Shown: positions 19,198-29,118, counted from the stretch's first letter. The stretch: DNA of 64,000 nt from Syntrophorhabdus sp. PtaB.Bin027 (GCA_002067585.1 MVQO01000228.1:102698-166697); one strand, 5' to 3'. The notes: generated by a model from the sequence alone, not told the origin. A program made the numbers and translations.

Positions 19198-19740
19198 ATG
19201 GAAATTGGATTAAAGATGAAGGAGTTAAGAGAGCTAAGAAAGCTGAATCTCAAGCAGCTTGCTGAACTTGTTGAATGCACTCCATCATTGCTTTCTCAGA
19301 TTGAAAGGGGTAAAGCCGACCCCTCCATATCCATGTTAAAAAAAATTGCCAGGGCATTGAATGTCAACATCGTCGATTTTTTTATGACAGACTTTACGCA
19401 CGGAGACATTGTAACAAGGTCACAGGACCGTGTTGTGATGCAGCTAAAACGTTGGGATGCAAAAATTCATTCCCTCGTGAAAAGCGTGGTTAACAAGAAA
19501 ATGCAACCCTTCTACACTGTTATCAAACCGGGTGGTGGCTCACATGGCATGTACTCTCATGATGGTGAGGAGTTCGGATTTGTTGTTAAAGGTGAGTTAG
19601 AGCTTATGTTAGATGACAAGATTTATAAGGTCCACACAAATGAAAGTTTTTATTTTTCATCGCAGATTCCCCATGATTGGGGAAATAAAGGCAAAGAAGA
19701 TGTAATCGTAATCTGGGTAATAACACCGCCGACCTTCTGA
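19198..19740 (+). CDS. XRE family regulator with C-terminal cupin domain
   Basis: A 180-residue DNA-binding protein. Residues about 5-60 are an XRE helix-turn-helix (LNLKQLAELVECTPSLLSQI then ERGKADPSISMLKKIARAL). Residues 105-175 are a small cupin barrel (HGMYSHDGEEFGFVVKGELE, then PHDWGNKG). In this family the cupin usually senses a small metabolite. It is the first gene of the heterocycle cluster and points the same way, so it is the probable local regulator. I chose the ATG at 19198, behind AAGGA with a 5-base spacer, over the ATG six bases upstream. Confidence 0.88.
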   Translation: MEIGLKMKELRELRKLNLKQLAELVECTPSLLSQIERGKADPSISMLKKIARALNVNIVDFFMTDFTHGDIVTRSQDRVVMQLKRWDAKIHSLVKSVVNKKMQPFYTVIKPGGGSHGMYSHDGEEFGFVVKGELELMLDDKIYKVHTNESFYFSSQIPHDWGNKGKEDVIVIWVITPPTF

Positions 19741-19817
19741 ATAAGGTCGCATGGTTCGAGATTCGGAGTTGTGGGTTCAACTCAGAGTAACACAATATTA
19801 AAAGGATGGAGGAAGAT

Positions 19818-21305
19818 ATGGCTATTCTGCCTGAGGTAAAAAAGCATTACGGACGGTTAAAGTTTTTTATAAATGGTGAATGGATTGAGTCCAAGTCAAA
19901 TAATTGTTTCGAAAATACCAATCCGGCCACTGGAGATGTCATTGCAGAGGTTCCTGTAGCCACAGAGGCAGAAGTTGAGGCAGCCATAAATTCAGCATGG
20001 AACGCCTTCAAAAAATGGAGTAACATGCCCTTCAGAGACAGGGCAGATTATATAAACAGACTGAGAGCCAAATTTGATGAACACCATGAAGAATTGTCCC
20101 GTATCTTGTCCCAGGATCATGGAAGAGGTATAGATGATGCTCGTGGAACAATCGACAGATGCATCGAAAATATTGAATCTGCATCAGGAGCGATGTACAG
20201 CCTTTACAAAGGGGAACATGTGGAACAACTTGCTACAGGTATTGACTGTTATTTGATGTGGGAACCGGTCGGTGTTTTTCTGATCCTGACGCCGGGCAAT
20301 ATTCCAATGCATGCGTGGTCCTCTTTTGTACCATATGCTTTAGCTTGTGGTTGTCCAGTTATTGTTGCCCCCAGCTGGCAATGTCCTGTGGCATCAGAGG
20401 CAATGTTTAAGATAGCTGATGAAGTGGGCTTTCCGCCAGGGGTGTTGAACCTTCTTCACGTAGGAACGAATTTTGAACTTAATTCCAGGATAATATCTGA
20501 CTCAAGAGTTGCCGGTGTTGGATTTATTGGTTCCACTGCTGTTGGGAGAGAGCTCTTTGAGCTTTGCGGTAGACTTGGGAAGAGGTCATCAATAAACGGA
20601 AACGGGAAGAATCATATTGTAGTTGCTCCTGATGGTAACCTTGATGCTGCAGCCAATTATCTCCTCAGAGGCTGCTTCGGCATGACCGGGCAACGGTGCC
20701 TCGGTTCGGATAACGTGGCTGTTATAGGCAACATCTACGACGATCTCAAAGATAAATTTTTACAGGCTGCCAAAGCAATGAAGGTAGGTTTCGGATTGGA
20801 CGAAACAAGCGAGATGGGACCACTCACAACGCTTTCCAATAAGAAAAAGGTCGAGAATTTCATTGAGAAGGGTCTCAATGAAGGCGCAAAATTGATTCTG
20901 GACGGTCGTGAGCTCAAAGTCAAGGGTTATGAAAATGGATATTTCCTTGGCCCTTCTATTTTTGAAGGTGTATCCCCATCTATGGAAATAGCGAAAGAAG
21001 AATCCTTTGGACCGGTTTCCAATCTCATCCGGGCCGATTCTCTTGAGCAGGTAATTGAATGGATCAATACTAATACGGAATTTGGTCACTCTGCATGTCT
21101 CATCACAGAGAGCGGGAAGAATGCCCGAAAGTTTATACGTGAATGCAATGTGGGAAATGTGGGAATCAATGCCGGAATACCACAGCCTTACGCATTCTTT
21201 CCTCTTGGGTCTAAGCGACAATCATTTTTTGGTGTAGCAAAGTCAAGGATGGATTCTGTAAGGATGTTTCTGGATCAAAAGACTGTGACTTTAAGATGGG
21301 TTTAA
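19818..21305 (+). CDS. CoA-acylating aldehyde dehydrogenase, methylmalonate-semialdehyde type
   Basis: A 495-residue ALDH-fold enzyme. The N-terminal FFINGEWIESKSNNCFENTN and C-terminal QKTVTLRWV resemble MmsA. The catalytic Cys is C294 in GQRCLGSD. The general-base Glu of ordinary ALDHs is missing: the motif reads NGNGKNH, with Asn260 in its place, as in MmsA (NMGAKNH). That is the mark of enzymes that hand the acyl group to CoA rather than water. MmsA converts methylmalonate semialdehyde to propionyl-CoA plus CO2. In this cluster the chemically analogous substrate would be 2-formylglutarate, giving glutaryl-CoA plus CO2; this is inference. The ATG at 19818 is behind GGAGG. Confidence 0.88.
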   Translation: MAILPEVKKHYGRLKFFINGEWIESKSNNCFENTNPATGDVIAEVPVATEAEVEAAINSAWNAFKKWSNMPFRDRADYINRLRAKFDEHHEELSRILSQDHGRGIDDARGTIDRCIENIESASGAMYSLYKGEHVEQLATGIDCYLMWEPVGVFLILTPGNIPMHAWSSFVPYALACGCPVIVAPSWQCPVASEAMFKIADEVGFPPGVLNLLHVGTNFELNSRIISDSRVAGVGFIGSTAVGRELFELCGRLGKRSSINGNGKNHIVVAPDGNLDAAANYLLRGCFGMTGQRCLGSDNVAVIGNIYDDLKDKFLQAAKAMKVGFGLDETSEMGPLTTLSNKKKVENFIEKGLNEGAKLILDGRELKVKGYENGYFLGPSIFEGVSPSMEIAKEESFGPVSNLIRADSLEQVIEWINTNTEFGHSACLITESGKNARKFIRECNVGNVGINAGIPQPYAFFPLGSKRQSFFGVAKSRMDSVRMFLDQKTVTLRWV

Positions 21306-21454
21306 AAAAGAGTAGGGTTTAGGGGTAATTATATAGGTGACATCGTTTTTTAAGTTTGGATGCCATATCTAGGGGTAGAATTGATGGTTGAGTTTAGGCA
21401 GACAGAGAGGTATTATTAAAGATTAGTTTTAATAAAATTTAAAAGGAGGAAAAA

Positions 21455-22537
21455 ATGTGTGACGAATGCAAGGAGCTTTCAAGAAGGAATTTCTTAAAAG
21501 GAGCACTCATCGGTGGTGCAGCCCTTGGAATGGGTATGTTCAATGGCAAACTTCTCCATGCACAGGCAACCAATATAAAATTCAGTACATGGCATCCACC
21601 TGTGGGGAGAGAGGTAAAGACAGTATGGACCCCTATGCTTGAGGAATTGAAAAAGAGAAGTGCCGGCAAGATTGGTTATACAATGTATGCTGGTGCTGCA
21701 CTGGGGAAAGGGCCGGAACACTTTGACATTGTTGCCAAGGGACTGTCAGATATGGGTTATTTCACGGCTACATGGACACCAGGGCGTTTTCCGCTTACAG
21801 ACGTGCTTTCTCTGGCCGTATGGGTTGATGGTAAGGATATTGCTGCAGACATCGGAAATGCAGTCTATAACCGTGCCTTAAAGGATGAGTTTAAAAATGT
21901 CAAGATGCTGGAATTGAATGGCTGTATTCAATCCTTCATCTGGTCCAAGAAACCAGTCTCTAAAATGGCAGATCTCAAAGGTTTGAAACTAAGATCACCT
22001 GGTGGACATCAGACAAACTATATAAAATCTCTCGGTGCAGAGCCGGTCTTCATACCATTAGGAGACGTTTACATGGCAATGGAGACGGGAACGGTGGACG
22101 GTATTGTGACATGTCCTCCTTTGATCCAGGGCTACAAACTCTATGAAGTTGCAAAACACGCAACGGTTCTAACCTTTGGTTGCGTATCTGAGGGCACAGT
22201 CATGAACATGAACTCATGGAACAAACTTCCAGCGGACCAGAAGAAGCTTGTAGAAGAGGTATGTACAAACCCATTCAGAGTGACTGGCGGCCTCAACCAG
22301 GCTGATTATAAAGTCATCATGAAGGAATTGGGTGATAAAGGCGTTAAGTTCATCGACCTCCCGAAAGCCGAGGCAGAGCAGTGGTACGCAAGGTTCCAGG
22401 ATGTTACAAGGGCCTGGGTGAAAGATCTTGAAGCAAAGGGGCTTCCAGCGAAAAAGGTTGTGGCAATTATGAATGAAGAATGCGAGAAGAGAAAAGTCCA
22501 TCTCGTTGCATGCCCGCCGGAATTTAAAAAAGTCTGA
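21455..22537 (+). CDS. TRAP transporter substrate-binding protein (DctP family)
   Basis: A 360-residue periplasmic solute receptor. The N-terminus carries a twin-arginine signal (SRRNFLKGALIGG) ending near LLHAQA, so it is probably exported folded through Tat. The body has the DctP features, including the conserved DLKGLKLRSPGG segment whose Arg binds a substrate carboxylate, and MAMETGTVDGIV. It delivers an organic acid to the DctQ/DctM permease encoded next. Context suggests an aromatic or heteroaromatic carboxylate. A strong AAAAGGAGG precedes the ATG. Confidence 0.92.
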   Translation: MCDECKELSRRNFLKGALIGGAALGMGMFNGKLLHAQATNIKFSTWHPPVGREVKTVWTPMLEELKKRSAGKIGYTMYAGAALGKGPEHFDIVAKGLSDMGYFTATWTPGRFPLTDVLSLAVWVDGKDIAADIGNAVYNRALKDEFKNVKMLELNGCIQSFIWSKKPVSKMADLKGLKLRSPGGHQTNYIKSLGAEPVFIPLGDVYMAMETGTVDGIVTCPPLIQGYKLYEVAKHATVLTFGCVSEGTVMNMNSWNKLPADQKKLVEEVCTNPFRVTGGLNQADYKVIMKELGDKGVKFIDLPKAEAEQWYARFQDVTRAWVKDLEAKGLPAKKVVAIMNEECEKRKVHLVACPPEFKKV

Positions 22538-22552
22538 CAGTAAAGGTTTGAC

Positions 22553-23050
22553 ATGGAACAGTTAGAGGGTTTTAAGAGGGTAATAAGACGCATCACCTAT
22601 TCAGTGTGTGCAGTTGGCATGTTCCTGGCCATACCGCTCATGCTTATAACAACGTCTGATGTTATAAGCCGTGGTTTCTTTAACAAACCGATACCGGGTA
22701 CCCTGGAACTCTCGGAATATATGTTGTCAATTATAATCCTGCTGGGTGCTGCATACACCCAGCAGGTTAAAGGTCACGTTGGTGTCGATTTTCTGACTAA
22801 GAGATTCTCCAAAAGGACACAGAGTATCCTTGAGGTCTTCACTACCCTTGCAAGCATGTTGATTATAGCGATCATGATCTGGCAGGGGTACGTTGAAGGT
22901 ATTCATGAAAAGACCGTGTCGGATATGCTCAGAGTACCCCAGTGGCCTTTCAGACTTCTTGTTGCAGTGGGTGGATTTATGCTCTTGTTAGAGCTTTTTA
23001 TTGATCTTTTCAGCGCAGTAGCAAGAGTGAGGAGGAAGATAACTGAATGA
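22553..23050 (+). CDS. TRAP transporter small permease (DctQ family)
   Basis: A 165-residue membrane protein with four helices, the standard length for DctQ. It begins 15 bases after the receptor gene and overlaps the DctM gene by four bases (ATGA), so the three are translated together. The motif LELSEYMLSIIILLGAAYTQ and the following GHVGVDF are typical. DctQ stabilises the large permease and docks the receptor. Confidence 0.9.
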   Translation: MEQLEGFKRVIRRITYSVCAVGMFLAIPLMLITTSDVISRGFFNKPIPGTLELSEYMLSIIILLGAAYTQQVKGHVGVDFLTKRFSKRTQSILEVFTTLASMLIIAIMIWQGYVEGIHEKTVSDMLRVPQWPFRLLVAVGGFMLLLELFIDLFSAVARVRRKITE

Positions 23051-24357
23051 TTGATCCTATTACTGTAGGTATCCTTGGGAGTGCCCTGGTTGTTATTTTA
23101 CTTCTTCTGGGAATGCCCATTGCATTTCTCATGATGTTTGTTGGGTTTTTTGGTATATGGACCCTGACTTCTTTAGAGGCAGCCCTCCCGGTGGTGGCAA
23201 AAACGGTCTATGAAACTGCTGCAAATTACCCGTACACAATTATTCCGCTATTTATACTGATGGGAGGATTTGCTGGCAGCGCTGGAATCACCAGAGAGCT
23301 CTATGAAACCTTTGACAAATGGTTCAGGCGTCTCCCTGGCGGTCTGGGTGTTGCCACCATAGCTGCTTGTGCAGGTTTTGCAGCAGTTAGCGGTTCCTCT
23401 GTTGCCGCCGCAGCAGCGATGGGAAATGTCGCGCTCCCAGAGATGAGACGATTTAACTACCATCCCAAACTGGCTACTGGCGTTGTGGCTGCCGGCGGAA
23501 CTCTCGGTTTCCTTATTCCGCCAAGCCTCGGTTTTGTTGTTTACGGAATGCTCACTGAACAGTCAATTGGCAAGCTTCTGATTTCCGGTATCATGCCAGG
23601 GATACTCCTTTCCCTTGCCTATATAGTAGTTGTCGTAGGGCAGGTAAAGATGAATCCTTCTCTTGCACCCATGACGCCCGGAGAAGTGACGTTAGGGGAT
23701 AAACTAAGGGCGCTCAAAGGGATTTGGGAAACACTCCTTGTGTTTTTCATTGTTATGGGTGGGATTTACCTTGGTTTTATCAATCCTACTGAAGCAGGAG
23801 CCATAGGTGCTACAGCTTTGTTGGTGATTGTATTGATAAAGCGGAAACTTAGTTGGTCAGGTCTTTTTAACTCACTCCTGGAAATGGCAAGAATTTCTGT
23901 TATGGTGCTCTTCCTCGTGGCTGGTGCCACTGTTTTCAGCTATTTTCTGGCCCTTTCTACGATACCGACAGTGGTTTCTTCATGGATTGCGGGTCTTGCC
24001 GTCTCAAAATACGTAATCTTGACAATTATTATTGCTATATATTTTGTGCTAGGCTGTTTTCTTGATTCTGTCTCTATGATGGTACTGACATTGCCGGTCA
24101 TCTTTCCTGTTATCGTGGCTTTGAACTTCAATCCTATCTGGTTCGGCGTTGTGGCTGTTCTCATGATGGAAGCAGGCCTCATTACCCCACCGGTAGGTCT
24201 TAATGTGTATACACTTGCAGGTATCGCAAAAGATGTTCCCATGGCAGAGATATTTAAAGGTGCGACTCCGTTTCTGCTTTCGATCATCGTTGTGGCGTTT
24301 ATCCTTACTATATTTCCTCAGATTGCTCTGTTCCTTCCCAACTTTATGGGAGGCTAA
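23047..24357 (+). CDS. TRAP transporter large permease (DctM family)
   Basis: A 436-residue, 12-helix permease that couples sodium entry to substrate uptake. DctM signatures include PLFILMGGFAGSAGITRELY, the GSSVAAAAAMGNVALPEM loop and GGTLGFLIPPSLGFVVYG. The C-terminal LITPPVGLNVYTLAGIA is also diagnostic. It forms a complete TRAP system with the two upstream genes and is followed 66 bp later by the molybdenum hydroxylase genes. Confidence 0.93.
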   Translation: MIDPITVGILGSALVVILLLLGMPIAFLMMFVGFFGIWTLTSLEAALPVVAKTVYETAANYPYTIIPLFILMGGFAGSAGITRELYETFDKWFRRLPGGLGVATIAACAGFAAVSGSSVAAAAAMGNVALPEMRRFNYHPKLATGVVAAGGTLGFLIPPSLGFVVYGMLTEQSIGKLLISGIMPGILLSLAYIVVVVGQVKMNPSLAPMTPGEVTLGDKLRALKGIWETLLVFFIVMGGIYLGFINPTEAGAIGATALLVIVLIKRKLSWSGLFNSLLEMARISVMVLFLVAGATVFSYFLALSTIPTVVSSWIAGLAVSKYVILTIIIAIYFVLGCFLDSVSMMVLTLPVIFPVIVALNFNPIWFGVVAVLMMEAGLITPPVGLNVYTLAGIAKDVPMAEIFKGATPFLLSIIVVAFILTIFPQIALFLPNFMGG

Positions 24358-24423
24358 TGAAATGACTGCTTTTAAATCATAACTTTTAGTGTTGAGTTAA
24401 TAACGATTCAATTAATTTAAAAT

Positions 24424-24897
24424 ATGAAGAAAATAGACTTTACATTAAATGGTAAACAAACAATCCTTGACGTGGAGGATAACGAGACGCTACTTCACGC
24501 TCTTAGAGAAAAGCTCGATATAAAAAGTGTCAAAGAGGGCTGCTCCATTGGGGAGTGCGGGGCATGCACAGTTCTTATTGACAACGAACCCCACTATTCT
24601 TGCCTTACTCTGGCTTCTAAGGTTTCAGGCCATGATGTAAAGACCGTTGAGTTTCTTGGAGATGAGAATCTGCTTCATCCTCTGCAGGAGGCATTTATAA
24701 CATATGGGGCTGTTCAGTGCGGGTACTGCACACCTGGAATGTTGCTTGCAGCTTACAGTCTCCTCTTGAAAAACGAGCACCCCACTGACACCGATATTAA
24801 AGAAGCTATCAGCGGCAACCTGTGTAGGTGCACCGGATATATCCAGATTGTGGAGGCAATTCGAAATGCTGCCGGACTTTGCAAGTGTAATTCCTGA
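24424..24897 (+). CDS. molybdenum hydroxylase 2x[2Fe-2S] subunit
   Basis: A 157-residue small subunit of the xanthine dehydrogenase/CO dehydrogenase family. The plant-type [2Fe-2S] cluster uses C40, C45, C48 and C60 (CSIGECGACTVLID). The second cluster uses C99, C102, C134 and C136 (QCGYCTPGM, CRCTGY). It passes electrons from the Mo centre to FAD. The FAD subunit starts inside its last 32 bases, so the two are tightly coupled. Confidence 0.95.
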   Translation: MKKIDFTLNGKQTILDVEDNETLLHALREKLDIKSVKEGCSIGECGACTVLIDNEPHYSCLTLASKVSGHDVKTVEFLGDENLLHPLQEAFITYGAVQCGYCTPGMLLAAYSLLLKNEHPTDTDIKEAISGNLCRCTGYIQIVEAIRNAAGLCKCNS

Positions 24898-25702
24898 GTC
24901 AAAAGAAGATGCTTTAGCTTATTTGTCGTCTCTTAAAAGTGCAAAAATTTTTGCAGGGGGTACTGACCTTCTCGTCAAGATGAGAAGGGGCGAGTCGTAC
25001 AGTCATATTGTCGACATCACCGGAATTCACGATTTAAAGGTTATCTCTGATCATGATGAAATGATCAATATTGGTGCTCTTTCAACACACTATGAGATCA
25101 GCGTGAATCAAATCATCAGTGAGAAGGCGTTGAGCCTTGCTCAGGCATGCGGATGGGTAGGATCTCCGGCTATCAGAAATATGGGCACTATTGGCGGAAA
25201 TCTTGTAAATGCATCTCCTGCAGCAGATTCCCTTGCACCTCTTTTGATTCATGACGCTGATGTTGTACTCGAATCAAAAGATGGAACCAGAAGGATGAGG
25301 CTCGAAGATTTTATTCTTGCACCCTACAAAACAGATATTCAACCCCATGAGATCCTCACCTTTATAACGATAAAGGGCTTGCCAGGATACAGGGAGGGTT
25401 ACAAACGTGTAACCAAACGGGCAGCGTGGGCAATCTCCAGATTATCTATTGCCTGGGCCATCCAGGAAAAAGGTGGATTTTATAAAGATGTAAAGCTGGC
25501 CATCGGCTCGTGTACTCCCATGCCCTTCAGGCCGAGAAAAGTTGAGGATTCACTAAAGGACAGGGCAAAGGATGAAAAAACCATACAGGTTGCAGTAGGT
25601 GAAATCATTGATGAAATAATAAAGGTCTCTGGTATGCGACCTTCATTCGTTTACAAGATTCCCGTTGTGAAGGCTCTCTTAGAGGATATATTAAAAGGAT
25701 AA
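24866..25702 (+). CDS. molybdenum hydroxylase FAD subunit
   Basis: A 278-residue FAD-binding middle subunit (CoxM/XDH-B type). FAD motifs are FAGGTDLLVKMRRGE near residue 35 and RNMGTIGGNLVNASPAADSL near residue 100. The ATG at 24866 is preferred; the longer open frame starts with a TTG at 24848. It overlaps the iron-sulfur gene by 32 bases. It hands electrons from the substrate to NAD+ or ferredoxin; the true acceptor is not visible. Confidence 0.93.
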   Translation: MLPDFASVIPESKEDALAYLSSLKSAKIFAGGTDLLVKMRRGESYSHIVDITGIHDLKVISDHDEMINIGALSTHYEISVNQIISEKALSLAQACGWVGSPAIRNMGTIGGNLVNASPAADSLAPLLIHDADVVLESKDGTRRMRLEDFILAPYKTDIQPHEILTFITIKGLPGYREGYKRVTKRAAWAISRLSIAWAIQEKGGFYKDVKLAIGSCTPMPFRPRKVEDSLKDRAKDEKTIQVAVGEIIDEIIKVSGMRPSFVYKIPVVKALLEDILKG

Positions 25703-25710
25703 AGGGTATT

Positions 25711-27873
25711 ATGGTCGGTTCTAACAGGAAGCGTATTGACGTAATTGACAAGGTTTTGGGGAAGCCTGTTTTTGCAGGAGACATGAAGGCAGACCGATTG
25801 CTCTTTGCTGTTGTGTATAGGAGCCCAAGACCCCATGCCTGGATAAAAAGTATTGATGTGAGCGGAGCGCTTGCCCAGCCAGGTATTGTAAAGGTCATAA
25901 CAGGTGAGGATATACCCGGCAAAAAGCGATTCGGCGTCATCAAGAAGGATCAACCCTGTCTGGCAGAGGGCAGGGTCAGATACGTCGGGGAACCAATTCT
26001 CCTGATTGTTGGTGAGACTGAAAATGCAGCACGAAAGGCCATGAGTTCTGTGAAGATTCACTTCGAGGACATTGAAGCGATCCGTGATCCCTTTACAGCA
26101 GAAAAGTCAGGTACGCTTATCCATGAAGACGGAAACCTGCTCGGCCATCGTAAAGTTATCAAAGGCAATGTAGAGAGGGGATTTGCAGAATCTGATGTGA
26201 TTGTTGAGCATACTTACAGCACGACATGGCTTGATCATGGTTTTATGGAGACCGAAGCAGGCGTTGGTTACCTCGACGATGCCGGGCGGATTGTTGTCGT
26301 TTCCTCAACCCAGAATATCCACTACAAGATGAAAGAGATTTCACGGGTCCTGGGGATATCCGAAGACATGGTCAGAGTTATCCAATCCACCACCGGAGGC
26401 GGTTTTGGTGGCAAGCTCGATGTCACTGTCGAGCTTTTCCTTGCATTAGCAGTGTATTACACAAAAAGACCGGTTATGATGCGCTTTACCCGGGAGGAGA
26501 GTTTTGTCTCGAACACAAAAAGGCATCCTCTCTACATCGAGTACAAGACTGGCGCTAAAAAGGACGGATCGATCCAGGCTGTCAAGGTGACCATCATCGG
26601 TGATACAGGTCCCTATATCTCCTATGGCGAAACAGTCTGTCTCCGTGTTGCAGTGCATTCAACAGGCCCCTATGAAGTTCCAAATGTTCACGCTGACAGC
26701 CGGATGTTTTACACAAATAATCCTGTATGTGGTGCCATGAGAGGCTTCGGAGTGCCACAGCTTGCCTTTGCCCATGAATCACAAATGGATGCAGTAGCTC
26801 GTATCCTCAATATGGATCCCCTTGATATCCGGCTGAAGAATGGGCTTAGGAAGGGATCGAGTACGGCAACCTCCCAGATTCTTCATGACAGCGTTGGTTT
26901 CATCGACACACTCAAAAAAATAGAGCCTTTCTGGAGAGAGAGAAAAAAATCGAGCCATACAAGCGGATTCGGAATTGGCTGTATGTTTTACGGATGCGGC
27001 AATACAGCTATTTCAAATCCTGCTAAATGCCATCTCAGGCTCACTGAAGACGGAAAGATCGCCCTCCACTCGGGTGTGTGCGAGATTGGCCAGGGATCAG
27101 ACACGATACTATGGCAGATTCTCCTTGAAACGCTAAAGATTGATGAAAAAAATGTTGTCCTTGTGCGCGGCGATACCGATACATCTTCAGACGTTGGTTC
27201 TACTTCGGCAAGCCGCCAGACCTACATATCCGGTAAAGCGGTGTATGAAGCAGCAAGAAAATTGAATCGTTATCTCGATGAAAAGGGGTATTATCGCGGC
27301 AGAAGCCTCGGTGATATCTGTGAAGAAGCGATGACAGAGAACAACGTGATTTTCGATGGATACTTTGATCCCCCGACAACACAACTCGATAAGGAAACAT
27401 CTGAAGGCGCCCCGTATGCCACCTATGCATTCGCAACCCACATGACAGAAGTAGAGGTAGATGATAAAACGGGGGTCTGCCTGGTAAAGAGGGTACACGC
27501 TGCTCATGATGTGGGCAGGGCAGTCAACCCGCGACTGGTAAAAGGACAGGTCTATGGTGGGGTGGCCATGGGAATCGGGCTTGCCCTTATGGAGGAATTC
27601 ATTCCCGGCAAGTCAGAATCACTCGATAACTACTACATGCCTACTTCTATGGATATGCCGGAGATTGAGGTGTTCATCGTAGAGGATGAGGAACCGACAG
27701 GACCATTCGGCGCCAAAGGGGTGGGTGAGCCTGCGCTCATACCACAGGCAGCGAGCATTATAAACGGCATACAGGATGCTGTTGGCGTTAAACCCTCGCA
27801 ACTGCCCTGTCATATAGAGAGATTGAAAAAACTGATTGAAGACAAGAAGAGTGAAAGGAGGCAGGAGCCATGA
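25711..27873 (+). CDS. molybdenum hydroxylase catalytic (molybdopterin) subunit
   Basis: A 720-residue XDH/aldehyde-oxidase-type large subunit binding molybdopterin cytosine dinucleotide. Visible motifs are the GGGFGGKLDVTVE loop, GAMRGFGVPQ, the VCEIGQGSDT switch region, and GAKGVGEPALIP with the catalytic base Glu673. These enzymes hydroxylate carbons next to ring nitrogen using water. The cluster partners point to a pyridine carboxylate such as nicotinate. Unlike the E. barkeri nicotinate dehydrogenase, where as I recall the Mo subunit is split in two chains, this is one chain. It ends in an ATGA overlap with the enamidase gene. Confidence 0.93.
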   Translation: MVGSNRKRIDVIDKVLGKPVFAGDMKADRLLFAVVYRSPRPHAWIKSIDVSGALAQPGIVKVITGEDIPGKKRFGVIKKDQPCLAEGRVRYVGEPILLIVGETENAARKAMSSVKIHFEDIEAIRDPFTAEKSGTLIHEDGNLLGHRKVIKGNVERGFAESDVIVEHTYSTTWLDHGFMETEAGVGYLDDAGRIVVVSSTQNIHYKMKEISRVLGISEDMVRVIQSTTGGGFGGKLDVTVELFLALAVYYTKRPVMMRFTREESFVSNTKRHPLYIEYKTGAKKDGSIQAVKVTIIGDTGPYISYGETVCLRVAVHSTGPYEVPNVHADSRMFYTNNPVCGAMRGFGVPQLAFAHESQMDAVARILNMDPLDIRLKNGLRKGSSTATSQILHDSVGFIDTLKKIEPFWRERKKSSHTSGFGIGCMFYGCGNTAISNPAKCHLRLTEDGKIALHSGVCEIGQGSDTILWQILLETLKIDEKNVVLVRGDTDTSSDVGSTSASRQTYISGKAVYEAARKLNRYLDEKGYYRGRSLGDICEEAMTENNVIFDGYFDPPTTQLDKETSEGAPYATYAFATHMTEVEVDDKTGVCLVKRVHAAHDVGRAVNPRLVKGQVYGGVAMGIGLALMEEFIPGKSESLDNYYMPTSMDMPEIEVFIVEDEEPTGPFGAKGVGEPALIPQAASIINGIQDAVGVKPSQLPCHIERLKKLIEDKKSERRQEP

Positions 27874-29021
27874 GTGTGCTGGTAATAAAGAATATTGGTA
27901 CAATTTTTACCGGAGATATTGAATCACCATCCATAGAGGGTCCGGTAGGGATTATCATAGAAGACGGCAAAATCAGGGCGATTGAGAAGGAATCTCCTGT
28001 TTTGGCAGACAAAGTCATTGATGCAAATGGAATGACAGTCTGTCCGGGACTCATTGATTCCCATTCTCATCCGGTCTTTGGTGATTTTACACCACGGCAG
28101 AGCCAGCTTAACTTTATCGAAAGCAGCCTCCATGGGGGTGTGACAAGCATGATCTCTGCCGGTGAGGTCCACCTGCCGGGCAGACCCACTGATCCAAAGG
28201 GAACAAAGGCCCTTGCCCTTCTGGCACAGAAATCATTCGCAAAAGCCCGTCCTGCCGGTGTGAAAGTTTACGGTGGCGCCCTCATTCTTGAAAAGGGTCT
28301 CGTAGAAGATGACTTTAAAGAACTTGCAGCAGATGGGGTGTGGCTTGTAGGAGAGATTGGACTTGGCAGTGTAAAGGCAGCACAGGATGCAAAAACAATG
28401 GTAGAGTGGGCAAAGAAATATGGAATGAAGGTTATGATGCACGTTGGCGGTACGTCTGTTCCCGGCAGTTCAACTGTAACGTGCGAAGACTGCCTTGTCG
28501 CAAATCCAACAGTTGCATGCCATCTTAACGGAGGTCCTACAAGCGTGTCTGTTGATGAGGCACGACAGGTGATCGACAAGACTGAATGTGCAATAGAAGT
28601 AGTCCACTGCGGAAACCCTTTGACCGCTTTCGAAATAGCCCGCTATATGAAGAACAAAGGGATACTGAATAGACTCATCATTGGAAATGACGCTCCGTCA
28701 GGAACAGGAGTGATTCCTCTCGGTATTTGGAGAATGGTCAATTTTGTTTCATCTCTTTGCGGTATCCCAGCAGAGATCGCTATTTGCTGTGCAACAGGAA
28801 ACACCAAGACTGTATATGGTTTATCTCATGGTATGGTAAAGGTTGGAGACTATGCTGACCTTCAGATAATTGATGCGCCTATGGGCTCAGCAGGAAAGGA
28901 TGCAAGGGAAGCGATTGAAGTAGGTGACATACCGGGTATAGGCATGGTTCTCATCGATGGGATTGTCAAAACACAGGTTAGCAGAAACACACCGCCGCCG
29001 GTGAGGAAAGTAATAGCATAG
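27870..29021 (+). CDS. enamidase-like amidohydrolase
   Basis: A 383-residue cytoplasmic metal-dependent amidohydrolase. It closely follows the E. barkeri enamidase (EC 3.5.2.18) as I know it: APRQ/TPRQ followed by LHGGVTSMISAG, ARPAGVKVYGGALILEKGL, MMHVGGTSVPGSSTVT, HLNGGPTSVSV and GNDAPSGTGVIPLGI. Metal ligands include H65 and H67 in DSHSHP, plus the Asp of GNDAPSG. Enamidase converts 1,4,5,6-tetrahydro-6-oxonicotinate to 2-formylglutarate and ammonia. Its ATGA overlap with the Mo hydroxylase gene and the reductase gene next to it support the same pathway. A different cyclic enamide cannot be ruled out. Confidence 0.9.
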   Translation: MSVLVIKNIGTIFTGDIESPSIEGPVGIIIEDGKIRAIEKESPVLADKVIDANGMTVCPGLIDSHSHPVFGDFTPRQSQLNFIESSLHGGVTSMISAGEVHLPGRPTDPKGTKALALLAQKSFAKARPAGVKVYGGALILEKGLVEDDFKELAADGVWLVGEIGLGSVKAAQDAKTMVEWAKKYGMKVMMHVGGTSVPGSSTVTCEDCLVANPTVACHLNGGPTSVSVDEARQVIDKTECAIEVVHCGNPLTAFEIARYMKNKGILNRLIIGNDAPSGTGVIPLGIWRMVNFVSSLCGIPAEIAICCATGNTKTVYGLSHGMVKVGDYADLQIIDAPMGSAGKDAREAIEVGDIPGIGMVLIDGIVKTQVSRNTPPPVRKVIA

Positions 29022-29118
29022 AGCGTAAGCAGAGGGCATAGGGAAAGTACGGCAACAGAACCTGCAGAATTGCAGCTCTAATCTCTCGGTTCTCACATCT
29101 CAGCGAAAGAGGTTTATT

